A stretch of 64,000 bases of DNA, taken from contig CM064655.1 in NCBI GenBank assembly GCA_032717465.1, positions 18,261,335-18,325,334 of the forward strand, given 5' to 3'. Positions within the stretch are counted from its first letter, which is position 1, and every line of letters begins with the position of its first letter. The DNA is from Coenobita brevimanus. Lineage: Eukaryota; Arthropoda; Malacostraca; Decapoda; Coenobitidae. This document shows, piece by piece, positions 20,644 through 32,107 of the stretch. The notes under the pieces are model-generated. The model saw only the letters and a list, made by a program, of their open reading frames with translations. It was not told the DNA's origin and made no database searches. The position numbers were made by a program, and so were the translations under genes.

Positions 20644-22590
20644 ATTTACAGTAAAAAATTATTATTTAAACTGAATAAAAAAATAATGAGCTTCTTGACC
20701 ATAAGGAGGAAAGGAAACTTTTATTAACCCCTTCTTTACACCCTCCAGCCCCTGACATAAACACTACATTCACCAGCCATGCTGACCTGACAGCTCCTTC
20801 TCCCGTGGTGTGAAGGGTAGTGTATGTTTTATTGCCACGTCCAAATTATTCACTCTGTGATTTGTTTGTATACTGATGATCACATAAACCCTACATGATG
20901 TTACTATTGTAAAAAAATAATAATAAAATAACTCAGCTGAAAACAATCAACTGCAGTCACTGAATATGATGCATGACGCGCAACAATTCCTGGATGCACA
21001 TTCAAAAAGTCCTCTTCCACACTAGGCAGAACATTAGGTCTTGTATCTCCAAGTGGATCAGACAGATGCATGAAGCATGTGGCCACAAGTGACAGTGATG
21101 GCAACTTTGAATCACTTGTTGTTGAAAGCGTGACATCCCTAAGCTCACTACTAATTTCCTCCTCCTCCTCCTCCTCCTCTTCACTATCAACCTCACTATC
21201 GTTTTCAGGATCATAGTTAGCATCACTGTCGTCTACCAACACATCAGACATTGTTGCATCATCACTTGATACATCTAAATCACTAGCATTATGAGGAATA
21301 AACCCCTTATCACTATCGGAATCTGCCAGGGACACCATGTGACAAAAATATCCACCTTGGGCACCTTCTCTTGTGGTCAAGTGCATGGTAACTGGCTCTC
21401 TCTGGCAGGCCGAGGGGTGTAATTGTTGCCATACATCTCCGCAAATTACAGTACACTGTAGTACAAAATCAGTAGTGGAAGTAAAATATAAAATGATTGG
21501 TCAATAAGAGGTTGCATCACAGATGGGTGAGCAAGCCACTAGTGCAAGCACAACTCAGTCATGACGTATCTTGTGACATCAGAACTTTGTCACAGTCTTT
21601 GTTGTCAAAACATAGAGCTGTTGCTATCACAAGGTCCTCAGAAACAGCCTTACTAGGCTACCCTGATGTCCATATATTACCATTAATTAGCAGGTGTACC
21701 AGCAAACCACGGTTATGGTTCCAGTGTCTCACGGATGTTTGCATGTGAAACACAGGGGTATATCAAAACATATTTCTGGTATGGAAGGCGTTATGGGTGG
21801 AGAGACGTTTGCTATTTTAGGTCAATTAGTATCAGAGAAGTGTAATCAATTTCAGATGCTTGTTTTTTGTGGTCATTCAGAGCTAATTTTGGGAAACAAA
21901 AAGGCCAGTTTCTTAAATTACAGTATTCAAATTTCAGATGTTTCCAAACTTTACACGTTCAAATTTTCAAGGTTGCACTGTATTTCCCTTCGTATTTCTA
22001 ATAAACATTTGCCTATTTGTTCCTTCTAACAATTACAATGTTGTCTACCTTTTTTCCTGTCAGATATTTTACCAGAAGGAGTCATGGATTGAAAGCCATG
22101 CTCTAATCTATCTTTCTCTCACATACATTGCTAAATCTTTAGTTTCATTACAGTAGTTTCACCCCAATGGATAACCTTGCAATAAGACAAGAGGCCTCCT
22201 GTTATTTGTATATTCTATGCATTCCTATCAATTAATCCAACACATTATTAACTGTACTTTAGGTGACTGCCCCCCCCCCAAAAAAAAAAAAGTCCCTAAA
22301 GTTTCTGATAAACACATTTCAAAATGTGATACTATTATAAAGAATTTACCTATAAAATAACACCAAAATCTACAATAAATACTAACTTCTATCTGCCTAC
22401 ATGTGTGAATATAAACTACTGTTATGTGATGCCTGTGTTGTATTCATCAACTTCCAAATACAATGACTGCTTGATGTCAGACTGAGAGGAAGAACCTTCT
22501 GAAGGATTTTAAATGGCTGGTGTAAAGATGTTCATTCACACAAGTGGTTATGCAAGTATTATTATTAATCTGTTAAGTTTAATAAGTTTT
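20644..22590. other. No gene confirmed; acidic open frame inside
   Basis: Mostly AT-rich unique-looking sequence. The only notable item is the acidic minus-strand frame at 20904-21386, listed separately. TTAACCCCTTC at about 20725 resembles the start of a TTAA element but no partner end was found. Confidence 0.45.
20904..21386 (-). CDS. Acidic hypothetical open frame, 160 codons
   Basis: Not recognised. The frame is rich in Ser/Asp/Glu in its first half (ADSDSDKGF, DLDVSSDDATMSD, a nine-Glu run from a CTC-rich tract at about 21165-21180), then LSLVATCFMHLSDPLGD. Its last residues are hydrophobic and AT-encoded. Such acidic N-termini occur in many domesticated and active transposases as well as nuclear proteins, but no catalytic or DNA-binding motif is present. 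There is no visible poly(A) signal or splice context I can defend. It could be a transposon relic or chance. Confidence 0.25.
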   Translation of the reverse strand: MHLTTREGAQGGYFCHMVSLADSDSDKGFIPHNASDLDVSSDDATMSDVLVDDSDANYDPENDSEVDSEEEEEEEEEISSELRDVTLSTTSDSKLPSLSLVATCFMHLSDPLGDTRPNVLPSVEEDFLNVHPGIVARHASYSVTAVDCFQLSYFIIIFLQ

Positions 22591-22725
22591 GTGGTGGGAG
22601 GGGTTTTCCATCAACCACTCACTCAATGTAGGGATGCCTTATGGTCTCTACAGTGACTGACAAGCCAAATGATTTCCACTACCCAGGAAACCATTTACTA
22701 TGCTGGGTGGTAACCACATAACCGG
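22591..22725 (+). repeat. SINE-like family S, 5' part
   Basis: Head (GTGGTGGGAGGGG, CCACTCACTCAATGTAG) and hairpin (AAATGATTTCC ... CAGGAAACCATTT) are recognisable, with the pyrimidine-rich segment missing. It ends at GGTAACCACATAACC, where LINE E1 begins. Confidence 0.6.
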
Positions 22726-22734
22726 GGTTTCTGG

Positions 22735-25341
22735 CCAGGTTAAGTGTCCCCCAGATTCCCTTATCCGAAATCACTTATCATGGCAGACGCTTCAGAGAGC
22801 CTCGCCGGGGCCAATACCTGCCCAGGGCCCTATCCAAATGGGCAGATTCGCATGGCCATGGGGAATGTGAGAGGTGTGAATCAGGAGAGCAAGAAGGTGG
22901 AAATGGTGAATGTGTTCAAGAGTGCGAGATATGCCGTGACGGCATTGTGTGAAACAGAGATGAGAGGGTGTGAAGTGGAGGAATGAGAGGGTGTGAAATA
23001 TGTAAGATTGGGAATGAATGGGCGAGGAAGATGCAAGGACTGAGTTGATTTGTTGATGAATGAGGTGTGGCAGAGTGGACTGAGAGATTACAAATACTGT
23101 ATGTCAACTCGAGATGTATGTATGTCAAGTTCAAGTCTGAGGTGAAACTGGGAGTGATTGAGGCATATGCACCGTGTGATGACAGGAGTGAAAGAGAGAA
23201 AGACAGGTTTTGTGATGAGCTGGATGAAGCAGTGGGAGAAATGCCCAGGAACTATAAAGTGTTCGTCATGGGCAACATGAATGTAGAAGAGTAGGCACTG
23301 GTCCTGTGGATGACGTATGGGCTGTAATGGAGGGCAAGGAGAAAATGATAATGGGAAGCGGCTGAAGGATATGTGTTAGGAAAGGAGGTGCGGAAATGTA
23401 GAAGTGACAGCGGCATGAAACGTGAAAGTGTGAGGGATGTAAGTGGTAGATTATTAACCCATGGGGATGAAGTAAGGACCAGATGGAAAGAATATTTTGA
23501 AAGCCTGATGAATGAGAATAGAGACAGCAGAGCAGCTGTAAACATGATTGGCTTTGGAGTGTGCGAAGCAGGAATGCAGTGCCAGGAAACAAGACACTCG
23601 CACAGGTGAAGAACGCTGTGAGGGGGCTGAAAAATGGGAAAGCAGCTGGGGTTGATGAGCTGTATGGTGAGATGATTAAGTGTAGTGGAGAGAGCGGAAT
23701 GCAGTGCCTGTTGGGGATATGTATGAATGCATGGATGAGTGAAACTGTGCCAGCAGAAAGGAAAAAGGCTGTGCTTGTACCCTTGTACAAAAATAAAGGT
23801 GACTGCAGTCAGTGCATGAATTATCATCGCATTAGTTTACTGAGAGTTGTAGGGAAGGTATATGGAAGAATTATTATACAGAAAGTAAGAGAGATATCAG
23901 AAGTCATACTGAGTGATGAGCAGGGAGGCTTTAGAAGTGGTAGAGGATGTGTGGATCAAATATTTGCAGACAGAAGGTGAAGAAGGCTTGTTAGAAGAAC
24001 TATGAAGTGTTTATGGCATTTTTAGATCTGCAAAAAGCACACGACAAAATAGACAAAGAAGGATTGTGGAAGGTTTTGTTCATGTATGATGTAGATGGTA
24101 AGCTGCTAGGTGCAGTCAAGAGTTTTTATGACAATAGTGAAGCATGTGTAAGGGTAAATCGGCATCTAAGTGAACGGTTCATGATTAATGTGGGTGTGCG
24201 ACAAGGTTGTGTGATGTCCCCATGGTTGTTCAATATATAATATTATATATATGGATGGGGTGATGAGAGAAGTGAGAACACGAGTAATGGAGAGAGGGAT
24301 GGCGTTGGTAATGCATGGAATATCTCCAATTCGTTGTATGATGATGATGCAGTGCTACTTGCAAATACCGAGCAAGAGCTCGGTAAACTAGTGCAGAGTT
24401 TTGTTGATGTCTGTGAGTGTCAAGCCTTGAGAGTAAATGCAGAAAAGAATAAAGCAATGATAATCAAGAGAGAAGGTGATTCCCAGGGTGATGTTACTGT
24501 GAATGGAGTGACTGGAATTGGTGAGAGAGTTCAAATACCTGGGTACAGTGATAGATAAGAGGAAAATATGCAAACATTGTGGAAAGTAGAGTAATACAAT
24601 GCAGGAAGGTAGCCGGTGCTATGAAGGACTTGATAAGAAACAGAGGCTCTAGTGTTGAAGCTGCACGAGGCTTACATGAGAGAATGTTAGTGCCAACTTT
24701 AACACACGGATTTGAGATTATGGTGTGGCACGAAAATGAAAAGCCAAGGGTGAGAGCAGTGGAGATGGGACTGCTGAGGAATGTATGTGGAGTACAGGGA
24801 GTGGACAGGATACGAAATAATGTGATTTGTGACAGATGCGGAGTGAGGAAGTCTGTGGAGACCAGAATAAAAGAATGTACTGAGATGGTGTGGTCAAGTG
24901 GAGAGAATGGATAATAACAGAGCGGTGAAAAAGATATAACAGCGAATTTGATGGAGGGAGGAGGTGAGGCAAGCCAAGAAGAAGGTGGAGGAGAAGGTGT
25001 GAGGAAGAGAGGTATGGAAGTCAGTGAGGCTAGTGGACTGACAAGCGATCAAGCTGGCTGGGTGAATGTTGTGAGAATATGTGCAAGATCACGGATTTGA
25101 CAGCCGCTTTTTAACGTGACAGCGTTTGCCTTGACTCTATCGGATTAGTTTACTTGGAGCTACAGAACGTGGTGAAAGTTTTTGGCGTATCAGATAGTGC
25201 CAGGATCTGGGGCTTGAATGATAGAGTGAATGGAAGCATGGCCCATTGAAGTGGACAAGCTAGGGCTGTCTGGGTGCTGCTACTCCTCACCTTGCCCTAG
25301 GGTGGGAGAGGAGATCCAGATGATGATGATGATGATGAAGT
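22735..25341 (+). mobile_element. LINE family E copy 1 (endonuclease and reverse transcriptase, decayed)
   Basis: The leader starts near 22735. Endonuclease relics: GNVRGVNQESKKVEMVNV and ALCETEMRG (catalytic Glu) at 22860-22970; IEAYAPCDDRSEREKDRFCDE at 23157-23220; VMGNMNVEE near 23265. Reverse transcriptase: GKAAGVDELYGEMIKC, ISLLRVVGKVYGRI and GGFRSGRGCVDQIF (23640-23970), FMAFLDLQKAHDKID (24010-24050), RQGCVMSPWLFNI (24199-24237), then YDDDAVLLANTEQ (24336-24374), where the active site reads DDD. A C-terminal zone follows (24579-24914). Many frameshifts. The 3' end is a conserved leaderless stretch ending in (GAT)n at 25320-25338, shared with copy E2. Confidence 0.85.
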
Positions 25342-27512
25342 TTAGTAGCTTTTAGGTAGAAAAAAAATGTGTGGAGAATGATGAGGATAGGTAGTGGGAG
25401 GGCAATGAAGATATTAAATATGTTTGCGTAATAACTGACTGCTTAATGGGAAGTCTGAAACCAGTGTTTGGTCCTTTGCCTTTGACTGATGTTGCTACTG
25501 TGAATATGGTAATTGGCGAGATGCAGATGGGAAAGATGGCAGGCGTGTCTGGGTTGGCTGCTGAGATTCTGAAGGCCTCAGGAGATATAGGAATGGGTTC
25601 AGTTACTGCCTTCAGAAATTTCATTATTTATGAGTGTGTTGTTACAGATGACTGGCTGAAGAGTGGATTTTAAATGTGTACTACATAATGGCTGACGAAT
25701 GAGGATATAAAGGAGCGTTGTGATGTGGATGTGATAGGAAGCGTTATGAGGAACACACTGAGGTGGTTTGGCCATGTGGAGAGGATGGAGGGTGAAAGAC
25801 TGACGAAGAGAGTGTATATGAGTGAGGTGGAGGGGGGAAGAGGGAGGGGGAGGCCGAGGATGAGATGCAGGGATGGGGTGGAGAGGTATATGAGAGAGGG
25901 GGGTGTGAGTTGGGAGCAGGGCAGTGAAATGGCGGGGGACAGGGCAACTTGGAGGCGATTTGTTTGTGGCCACCCCAAACGGGATTGAGGCGTCTGGCAA
26001 TAGATAGAGAGACTACATAATGGGAATGGTGATGCCCTGGAAAGAGGGAATTATAGAGGCATAAAACTTTTGGATCAGATAATGAAAACAATTGGGAGAA
26101 TACAGATGATAAGAGAAAGAGTAAATACTGATGAGATGTAGTTGGGTTTTATGCCATGCAAAGGGACCTCTGATGCAACATTCACCGTCTGACAGTTTCA
26201 TGAAAAATACACAGAAAAGAACAGGGAGATCTACTGTACTTTCTTTTAATTGATTTGGAGAAAGACCTTTGACAGACTTCCTACGGACATGGTAAAGTGG
26301 GCAATAAGAAAGCTTGGGATCGAGCAGTGGCTGGTTACACTGTTCAAGGCAAGGTACAAGGGCACTTGCACCAAGCTGACAGTGAATGAGGGTTTGAGTG
26401 ATAACCTTCCTGTGAATTTTGGCATACATCAGAGGTAAGTCTTAAGCCCCTTAGTTCTTGTCAAGGTGCCTGAAGCTCTCTTACGTGACTTAAAAAATGG
26501 ATTTCTATGAAAGATGTTGTAGGCTGATGATTTGTGCTCATCACAGATAATGAGAAGAAGGCGGAGCAAAGATTTAAGATGTGGAGATAGAATGTGGTAC
26601 AAGGGTTTGATAGTAAATGTGGAAAAAACAAGTGATAATATCTAAGGCTAATGGCAGTACTGTCAAAGCTGTGGAAGTTTAGCCATATACAGTTTGCCAC
26701 ATGGGGTGTGGGAAGTAAATTAATCTTGTGCAGTGTTTATGATAAGTGGGTGCATTAGAGATGTAGTGGTATTAGATGAAGGTTGCAATATAGTGCTGAT
26801 TTTGTGTGTGTGGTGTGTATAGACGAGCATGCAGATACTGAGAGCATAAAAAGATTAACCTTACTGTAGTTTCTGCAGTGTGAGGAGAAATGTTATTACT
26901 CAAGGACATGTTATGTGCTGGAGGTGGGACTAGAGCTAGCTCTGTGGCTAGGGTAAGTTGTGGTTGGAAGAAGTTCAGTAAGATGTTGCCTCTCCTGACA
27001 GTGAGAGGGCTCTCCCTCCATGCTAAGGGGTCCTTGTATGCAGCACGTGTTAGGAGTGTAATGCTGTACTGTAGTGAGGCCTGGGCAGTAGTGGAATAGG
27101 ATGTTCGTAGGTGCAAACGTATAGAGATGATAATGATTAGATGGACGCGTAGTGCATCCTTGAACAAGATGCCATGAGGGGTTAGGACTGCATATGAAGA
27201 GATGAGTGGAAGGATGGAACTTGAATGTGTTACCGTTGTGATGAGAAGGGTATGCTGATTGAGATGGTTTGGGCATGTGGAGAGGATGGATGATGATAAC
27301 TGGGTGAAGATGTGAGAGGTGTGAACACTGAGGACAAAGATATCACAGGCAGACCGAAAAAAGACCAAGGATGAGGGAATAGAATGTGATCTGAGGGATA
27401 AGGGACTGAACAGGGAGGCTGCCAAAGACCAAGCAGCATGGACAGCCACCATTATGTGACCAAGACCAATGCATGCAAACATGTTGGAGCCTTTATACAT
27501 GAAATATGACAA
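25342..27512 (+). mobile_element. LINE family B copy 2, 5'-truncated and interrupted by A3
   Basis: Begins in the region before the reverse transcriptase (match to B1 at about 4880) and follows B1 collinearly: GEMQMGKMAGVSGLAAEIL at 25515, then the A3 insertion at 25692-26011, then degraded palm sequence (FDRLPTDMVKWAIRKLGIEQW at about 26265), finger-region relics (26640-26800), LCAGGGTRASSVARV at 26917, and the shared 3' end (GACCAATGCATGCAAAC) at about 27475-27512. Numerous stops. Confidence 0.8.
25692..26011 (+). mobile_element. RTE-like LINE A, copy A3 (320 bp) with 12-bp target duplication
   Basis: Severely 5'-truncated copy covering only the C-terminal coding region (RWFGHVERMEGERLTKRVYM ... 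VCGHPKRD) and the 3' terminus GGCGTCTGGCAATAGATAGA. ACTACATAATGG occurs on both sides (25680-25691 and 26012-26023). This is a textbook LINE target-site duplication and fixes both ends to the base. Confidence 0.92.
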
Positions 27513-28724
27513 ACGAATAAATGACTGTGTCAATATAATACTAGTCTTATTGCAATGTCTTACCGTATGTAAGTTTCAAGTTGTCTGTAATAAAATATGT
27601 TTTAAACAATAAAAATTCTTTTTTACAATAGGTGAGTTTACTCTCCTGCAAATGAGTCTAACAATATGGGAGTTATTTAGTTGGCTGTGGTGGTACTGCA
27701 ACACAAAAATTTTTTAGATATAAAAACATAGTTCACGAAGTAAAAGAGTAAGTTTCATGTAACTTAAAGGCTTTCTCTTATTAATCCAAATGTTGTCTCC
27801 TGACATCCAATACAGTTTATTCCTGGGGTATTTATGATGAAGTATGCAAACAATTTTCTTTAAAGTGTTTGTAAATTCATACAGAACTGTATTTCAATTG
27901 TGCTCCCCTACTCATTTCCTTCATGGGCCTATGCTGATGAAGTCTGCTGTGATTTTATCAGCTGAAATCGGGAATGAGGTTCATTTCCACATAACAACTT
28001 AGATCCACCTCATGGAATGGAAGTGTAAATAAAAATATATATATTTCAAAATGTATGAAAATGTAGCGCATTAGTTTTATCTTCATTACTTCATTTAAAT
28101 CTAAACAGCCTGAAAATTAACCTACCCCATTTCTTGCAGTAAACTCTCCATGCAACAACAACTCTATGAATAAAAGAATACATTATAAAACTAAAACAGT
28201 CCTTAATATCTGCACTGTATCATGTAGGCAAGACATAGTAGATGTTAGGCATAAAAATAATGATTTCCAAATGACAGGGTGACTGTTGGTGTTTCTGAAA
28301 CTTGAAATCTTAGTAGATATAATTAATATCAGTTCCACACTAATATAACAATGCAGTACAAAACTCATCCTTAAAACTATTAGTTTAAAAACATATCTCG
28401 TTTGTTGCTAAAACAAAATCCAAACTATAAAGTACATACCTGAAAATTAGTGATATTAATGAGTGAAATGATGATGAAAACATTACTACTATAAAATCAA
28501 TCTTCAACACACTACTTATGTTTATAAATTTACTGTTTAGGGTTACTGTGCTAATTGTTAAAAAAAATAAAAAATAAAAAAGTTAAAGCTATGTCCTGAT
28601 ACAGATTTCCTTCATTATATACTCTCCAAGCCAATTCAATCTACTGAAACCATTATCTTGTGCAAGCAAAAGAGGATTATTCAGTGTTCAATGTATTATG
28701 TGGGCAGCACAAACAAACACATAC
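27513..28724 (-). other. Intron sequence downstream of the Galphaq exon
   Basis: AT-rich, without repeats that I can name. It begins right after the LINE B2 end and runs to the 5' splice site of the exon. No second exon of the Galphaq gene was found here on the minus strand. An open frame of 61 codons at 28183-28368 has no domain. Confidence 0.6.
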
Positions 28725-28879
28725 TATTTTGCTGAGTCAGTGAGTTGGTACTCTCTGCGGCGGTCATAGCAATGCTGGATTCCTGCATCTTGCCATAGCG
28801 ACTTCATGGCTGTAACGAAAGGCTCCTCAAATGTGGTCACGGATTCGTAGTCCACTGATCGTACCAAGTCTGCATGCTC
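28725..28879 (-). CDS. Galphaq: Gq-class G-protein alpha subunit, internal exon
   Basis: The only host coding exon I can support. On the minus strand the intron ends TTTATCCACAG and the exon opens GAG CAT GCA GAC; it ends AAA TA followed by the donor GTATGTG. That is 155 bp, phase 0 in and phase 2 out, open throughout (51 codons plus two bases). The encoded segment begins [19 protein letters not shown], includes [20 protein letters not shown] and ends QLTDSAK with the first two bases of a Tyr codon. [23 protein letters not shown] is characteristic of Gq alpha and lies in the helical domain just before linker 2 and switch I. Galphaq couples receptors such as rhabdomeric opsins to phospholipase C at the membrane. 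The GTP-binding loops lie in exons not seen here. No damage is visible, so a live exon is likely; a processed pseudogene is excluded by the splice signals. Confidence 0.93.
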
Positions 28880-29084
28880 CTGTGGATAAAATATATTGCT
28901 ATATCATAATCTACCATTGACTTCCACATCAATAAAGATGATTACAGTGCTGTACAGTACTGACAGTATCCCTCACTAAGTCAAGAGCATATCTACTAAT
29001 CCTTGTCATCATCATTTACCATCGCTTCAATCCTAATTCCCACCTAAAAACTGGTGTAAGCTAGACTCAAGAAACAAAGAAATA
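28880..29084 (-). other. Intron sequence upstream of the Galphaq exon
   Basis: Includes the 3' splice site and pyrimidine-poor tract next to the exon, then unique-looking sequence up to the tail of LINE A4. Confidence 0.6.
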
Positions 29085-30682
29085 TCTATCCATTGCCAGA
29101 TGCCTTAATCCCATACGGGGTGGCCACAAACAAATCGCCTCCACGTCACCCTGCCCCCCACCATTTCACTGCCCTGCTCCCAGCTCACATCCCCTCTCTC
29201 ATATACCTCTCCACTCCATCCCTCCATCTCATCCTCGGTCTCCCCCTCCCTCTCTCCCCCTCAACCTCACTCATATACACTCTCCTCGTCAGTCTCTCAC
29301 TCTCCATCCTCTCCACATGGCCAAACCACCTCAGTCTGTTTCTCGCACCGCTTCCTACCATATACACATCCACACTACAATGACCCTTCACATCCTCATT
29401 TGTCAGTTTGTCTCTCCATGTGACTCCAGATGCTCCTGTCAAATAACTCACTTCCACTGCTCTCACTCTTGACTTGTGTCCCTCCTACAAGGTCCAAGTT
29501 TCACTTCCATACGTTAGAGTTGGTATCACAATACCGTCATGTAGTAAATTTTCACTTCCATGATCACTTCTCTATTTCTTATCACTGCTTTCAAGGAACC
29601 AGCAACATTTCTTCCTTGCTGTACCCTTTCAAGCACTTCACCCTCCAAACTTCCATCCTTACTCATCACACTACCCAAGTACTTAAACGTACTCACATTT
29701 TCCATTTCCTCATCATCCAACCTCACTGTACATTCACTGACTTCACTTCTGTCGAAGACCATCACTTTATTCTTCCCTACATTCACCTTTAGATTCCGCT
29801 TCTTACACACTCTCCCAAACTCATCCACCAAGCCTTGCAGCTCCCCTGTGTCTTTAAAACACAGTATCATCTGCAAACAACAGTACACGGAGTTTCCAAA
29901 CACCTCCCTCTTTCATTAGGGCCACTCCAACATCCATTGCCCTACCTTGTATCTCTTTTATAACCCCATCCATGTACAGATTGAACAACCATGGAGACAT
30001 GACACATCCCTGTTTCAACCCAACCTTCAAATAGAAAAAGTCAGTCAGTTCACTATCCACACACACTGCAGCCTTAGCCCCCTCATACATACTCTTCACA
30101 GCATTCAACAACTTCCCATTTACTCCATATATTCTTAATACTTTCCACAATCCTTGTCTATCCACCCTGTCATAAGCATTTTTCCAAATCCAAGAAGGCC
30201 ACATACAACTTCTTTCCCTTCTATAGGAACTTTTCCACTAAAGATCTAAGAATGAATATCTGATCTACACAACCTCTTCCCTTCCTAAAACCTCCCTATT
30301 TTCCTCCAACTAATTCCTCTGTTATTTCTCTCACTCTGTCAAGAAGTATCCTACCATATACTTTTCCTTTTACACTATGAAGACAAATGTCCCTATGATT
30401 ACCACACAATTCTTTTTCCCCTTTTCCTTTGTACAAGGGAATAATTATACCAGACTTCCAATCCTCTGGGACTCTACCTTCTTCCCAGGCCAATCTGCAC
30501 ATTTTCCACATCCATTGTACAACTATCTCTCCCCCATGCTTCAGCATTTCACCACACACTTCATCAATTCCTGGGGCTTTCCCCATTCTGACTTTCTTCA
30601 TTGTTTCCAAAACTTCCATCCTACTGATTTCTTCCTGTCTTCTCACCTCCCTCCTTCCCCCAGCCATTCCCCAGCCACAACA
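29085..30682 (-). mobile_element. RTE-like LINE A, copy A4 (same 5' breakpoint as A2)
   Basis: On the minus strand it begins GTGGCTGGGGAATGG at 30682, the same start as A2. Frames: [19 protein letters not shown] (30500s), AYDRVDRQGLWKVLRIYGV (about 30175), KQGCVMSPWLFNLYMDGVI (about 30020), LLFADDTVF (about 29865) and RWFGHVERMESERLTRRVYM (about 29335-29275). It is divided by a frameshift at the palm (GFRKGRG region at about 30290) and by another just after FADD. The 3' tail is CTGGCAATGGATAGATA. Confidence 0.88.
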
Positions 30683-30699
30683 TGAAAGTAGGAAAGCTA

Positions 30700-31090
30700 T
30701 CACATAAAGTAGTATGCCTAGCAAAATGGGCCACACACAAGAGGAAGATGGAAGGGTAAGTATTACTGAAATTTAGGGGTGTTACAGATTGGAAGAATAA
30801 GCTAAAAGCAATTACTGACTGGATAAAAAGGAGTACACTGAGATGGTATGGACATAAAGAATGCACACAGACAGGATGCCAAAAAATGTCTGCGAGTGTT
30901 GGGACTAGGGGAAGTGCTGGTGGAAGCAGAACTTTGTATATGAGAAGAGACCAGAGTACTGTAGCATATAGGCAAAAAAGAAGGATGAGGAAGGAGTGAA
31001 GAAGAGAGCAAGATAAGTGTGTGAGGATAAGGCAGCCTGGAGGCACTTGTCACAGCCTTTCCCTGTTCAAAGAATCCAAGAAAGGAGCAA
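30700..31090 (+). mobile_element. LINE family K C-terminal fragment
   Basis: Relic of a non-LTR ORF C-terminus: LRWYGHKECTQ (about 30838-30870), VGTRGSAGGSRTLYMRRDQ (about 30898-30955), then DKAAWRHL-type sequence near 31030. The spacing is like that of RTE-type C-termini, but it differs from families A, B, E and H. Broken by stops and frameshifts. Confidence 0.55.
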
Positions 31091-31319
31091 TATGTTACAG
31101 ACATGATGATGATTATGTTGGTGACAATAACTCTGGTCTTCAGAATTCTAGCAACAACTCAAAAGCAAAACCATCTTTTTCAATTTTTATGCACTTCACA
31201 CACACCTGCGAGATGAGAGTAATTCCATCAACTATAGAGGCAGTATTAAAACCAATGGAGTCTATTCCCAAATTACATAGTTGCTACTGCCTTAGGAAGC
31301 TCAACACAGGGAAAAAGTT

Positions 31320-31382
31320 TTCACACGTTTGAGAACATGTTATATTATCATCCTGTCTCTAATCTGTCATTCTTACCTAATA
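31320..31382 (+). mobile_element. Tiny CR1-type LINE fragment
   Basis: CATCCTGTCTCTAATCTGTC encodes an HPVSNLS-like motif, the RPVSNLSFLSK motif of CR1-type reverse transcriptase, and matches LINE G near 61132. Only some 60 bp. Confidence 0.4.
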
Positions 31383-32107
31383 TCATGGCATAAGTTTACC
31401 GAGTGTGGTAGGGAAGGTACATGGAAGAATTATTATAGAGAAAGTAAGAGAGATATCAGAAGTCCTAGTGAGTGATGAACATGGTGGCTTTAGGAGTGGC
31501 AGAGGATGTGTGGATCAAGTATTTTGCAGTGAGACAGTTAGCAGAGAAGGCTTGTGAGAAGGACCATAAGGTGTATATGGCATTCATGGATCTGGAAAAA
31601 GCATACGACAAAGTAGACAGAGTGGGATTGTGGAAAGTTTTGTGAATGTATGGTGCAGATGGTAAGCTGTTAGGTGCGGTCAGGAGTTATGATGGTAGCG
31701 AAGCATGTGTAAGGGTTAATGGGCATCTAAGTGAGTGGTTCATGATTGGTGTGGGTGTGCGACAAGGTTGTGTGGTGTCCCCTTGGTTGTTCAATATATA
31801 TATGGATGGGGTGACGAGATAAGTAAAAACATGAGTAATGGAGAGAGGGATGGCGCTGGTAATGAATGATGATGGAAGGAATATCTCAAATTTGTTGTAT
31901 GCTGATGATGAAGTACTGCTTGCAAGTACTGGACAAGAACTTGGTAGGCTAGTGCAGAGTTTTGCTGATGTCTGTGAGCGTCGTGCCTTTAGGGTAAATG
32001 TAGAGAAGAGTAAAGTGATGTTATTGAGAGAGAAGGTGACTCCCAATGTAATGTCACAGTGAGTGGAGAGAGAGACTGGAATTGGTGAGAGTTCAAATAC
32101 TTGGGTA

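Noticed and set aside
20716..20735. TTAACCCCTTC as a piggyBac left end
   Set aside because: No matching inverted right end with TTAA was found in the following sequence.
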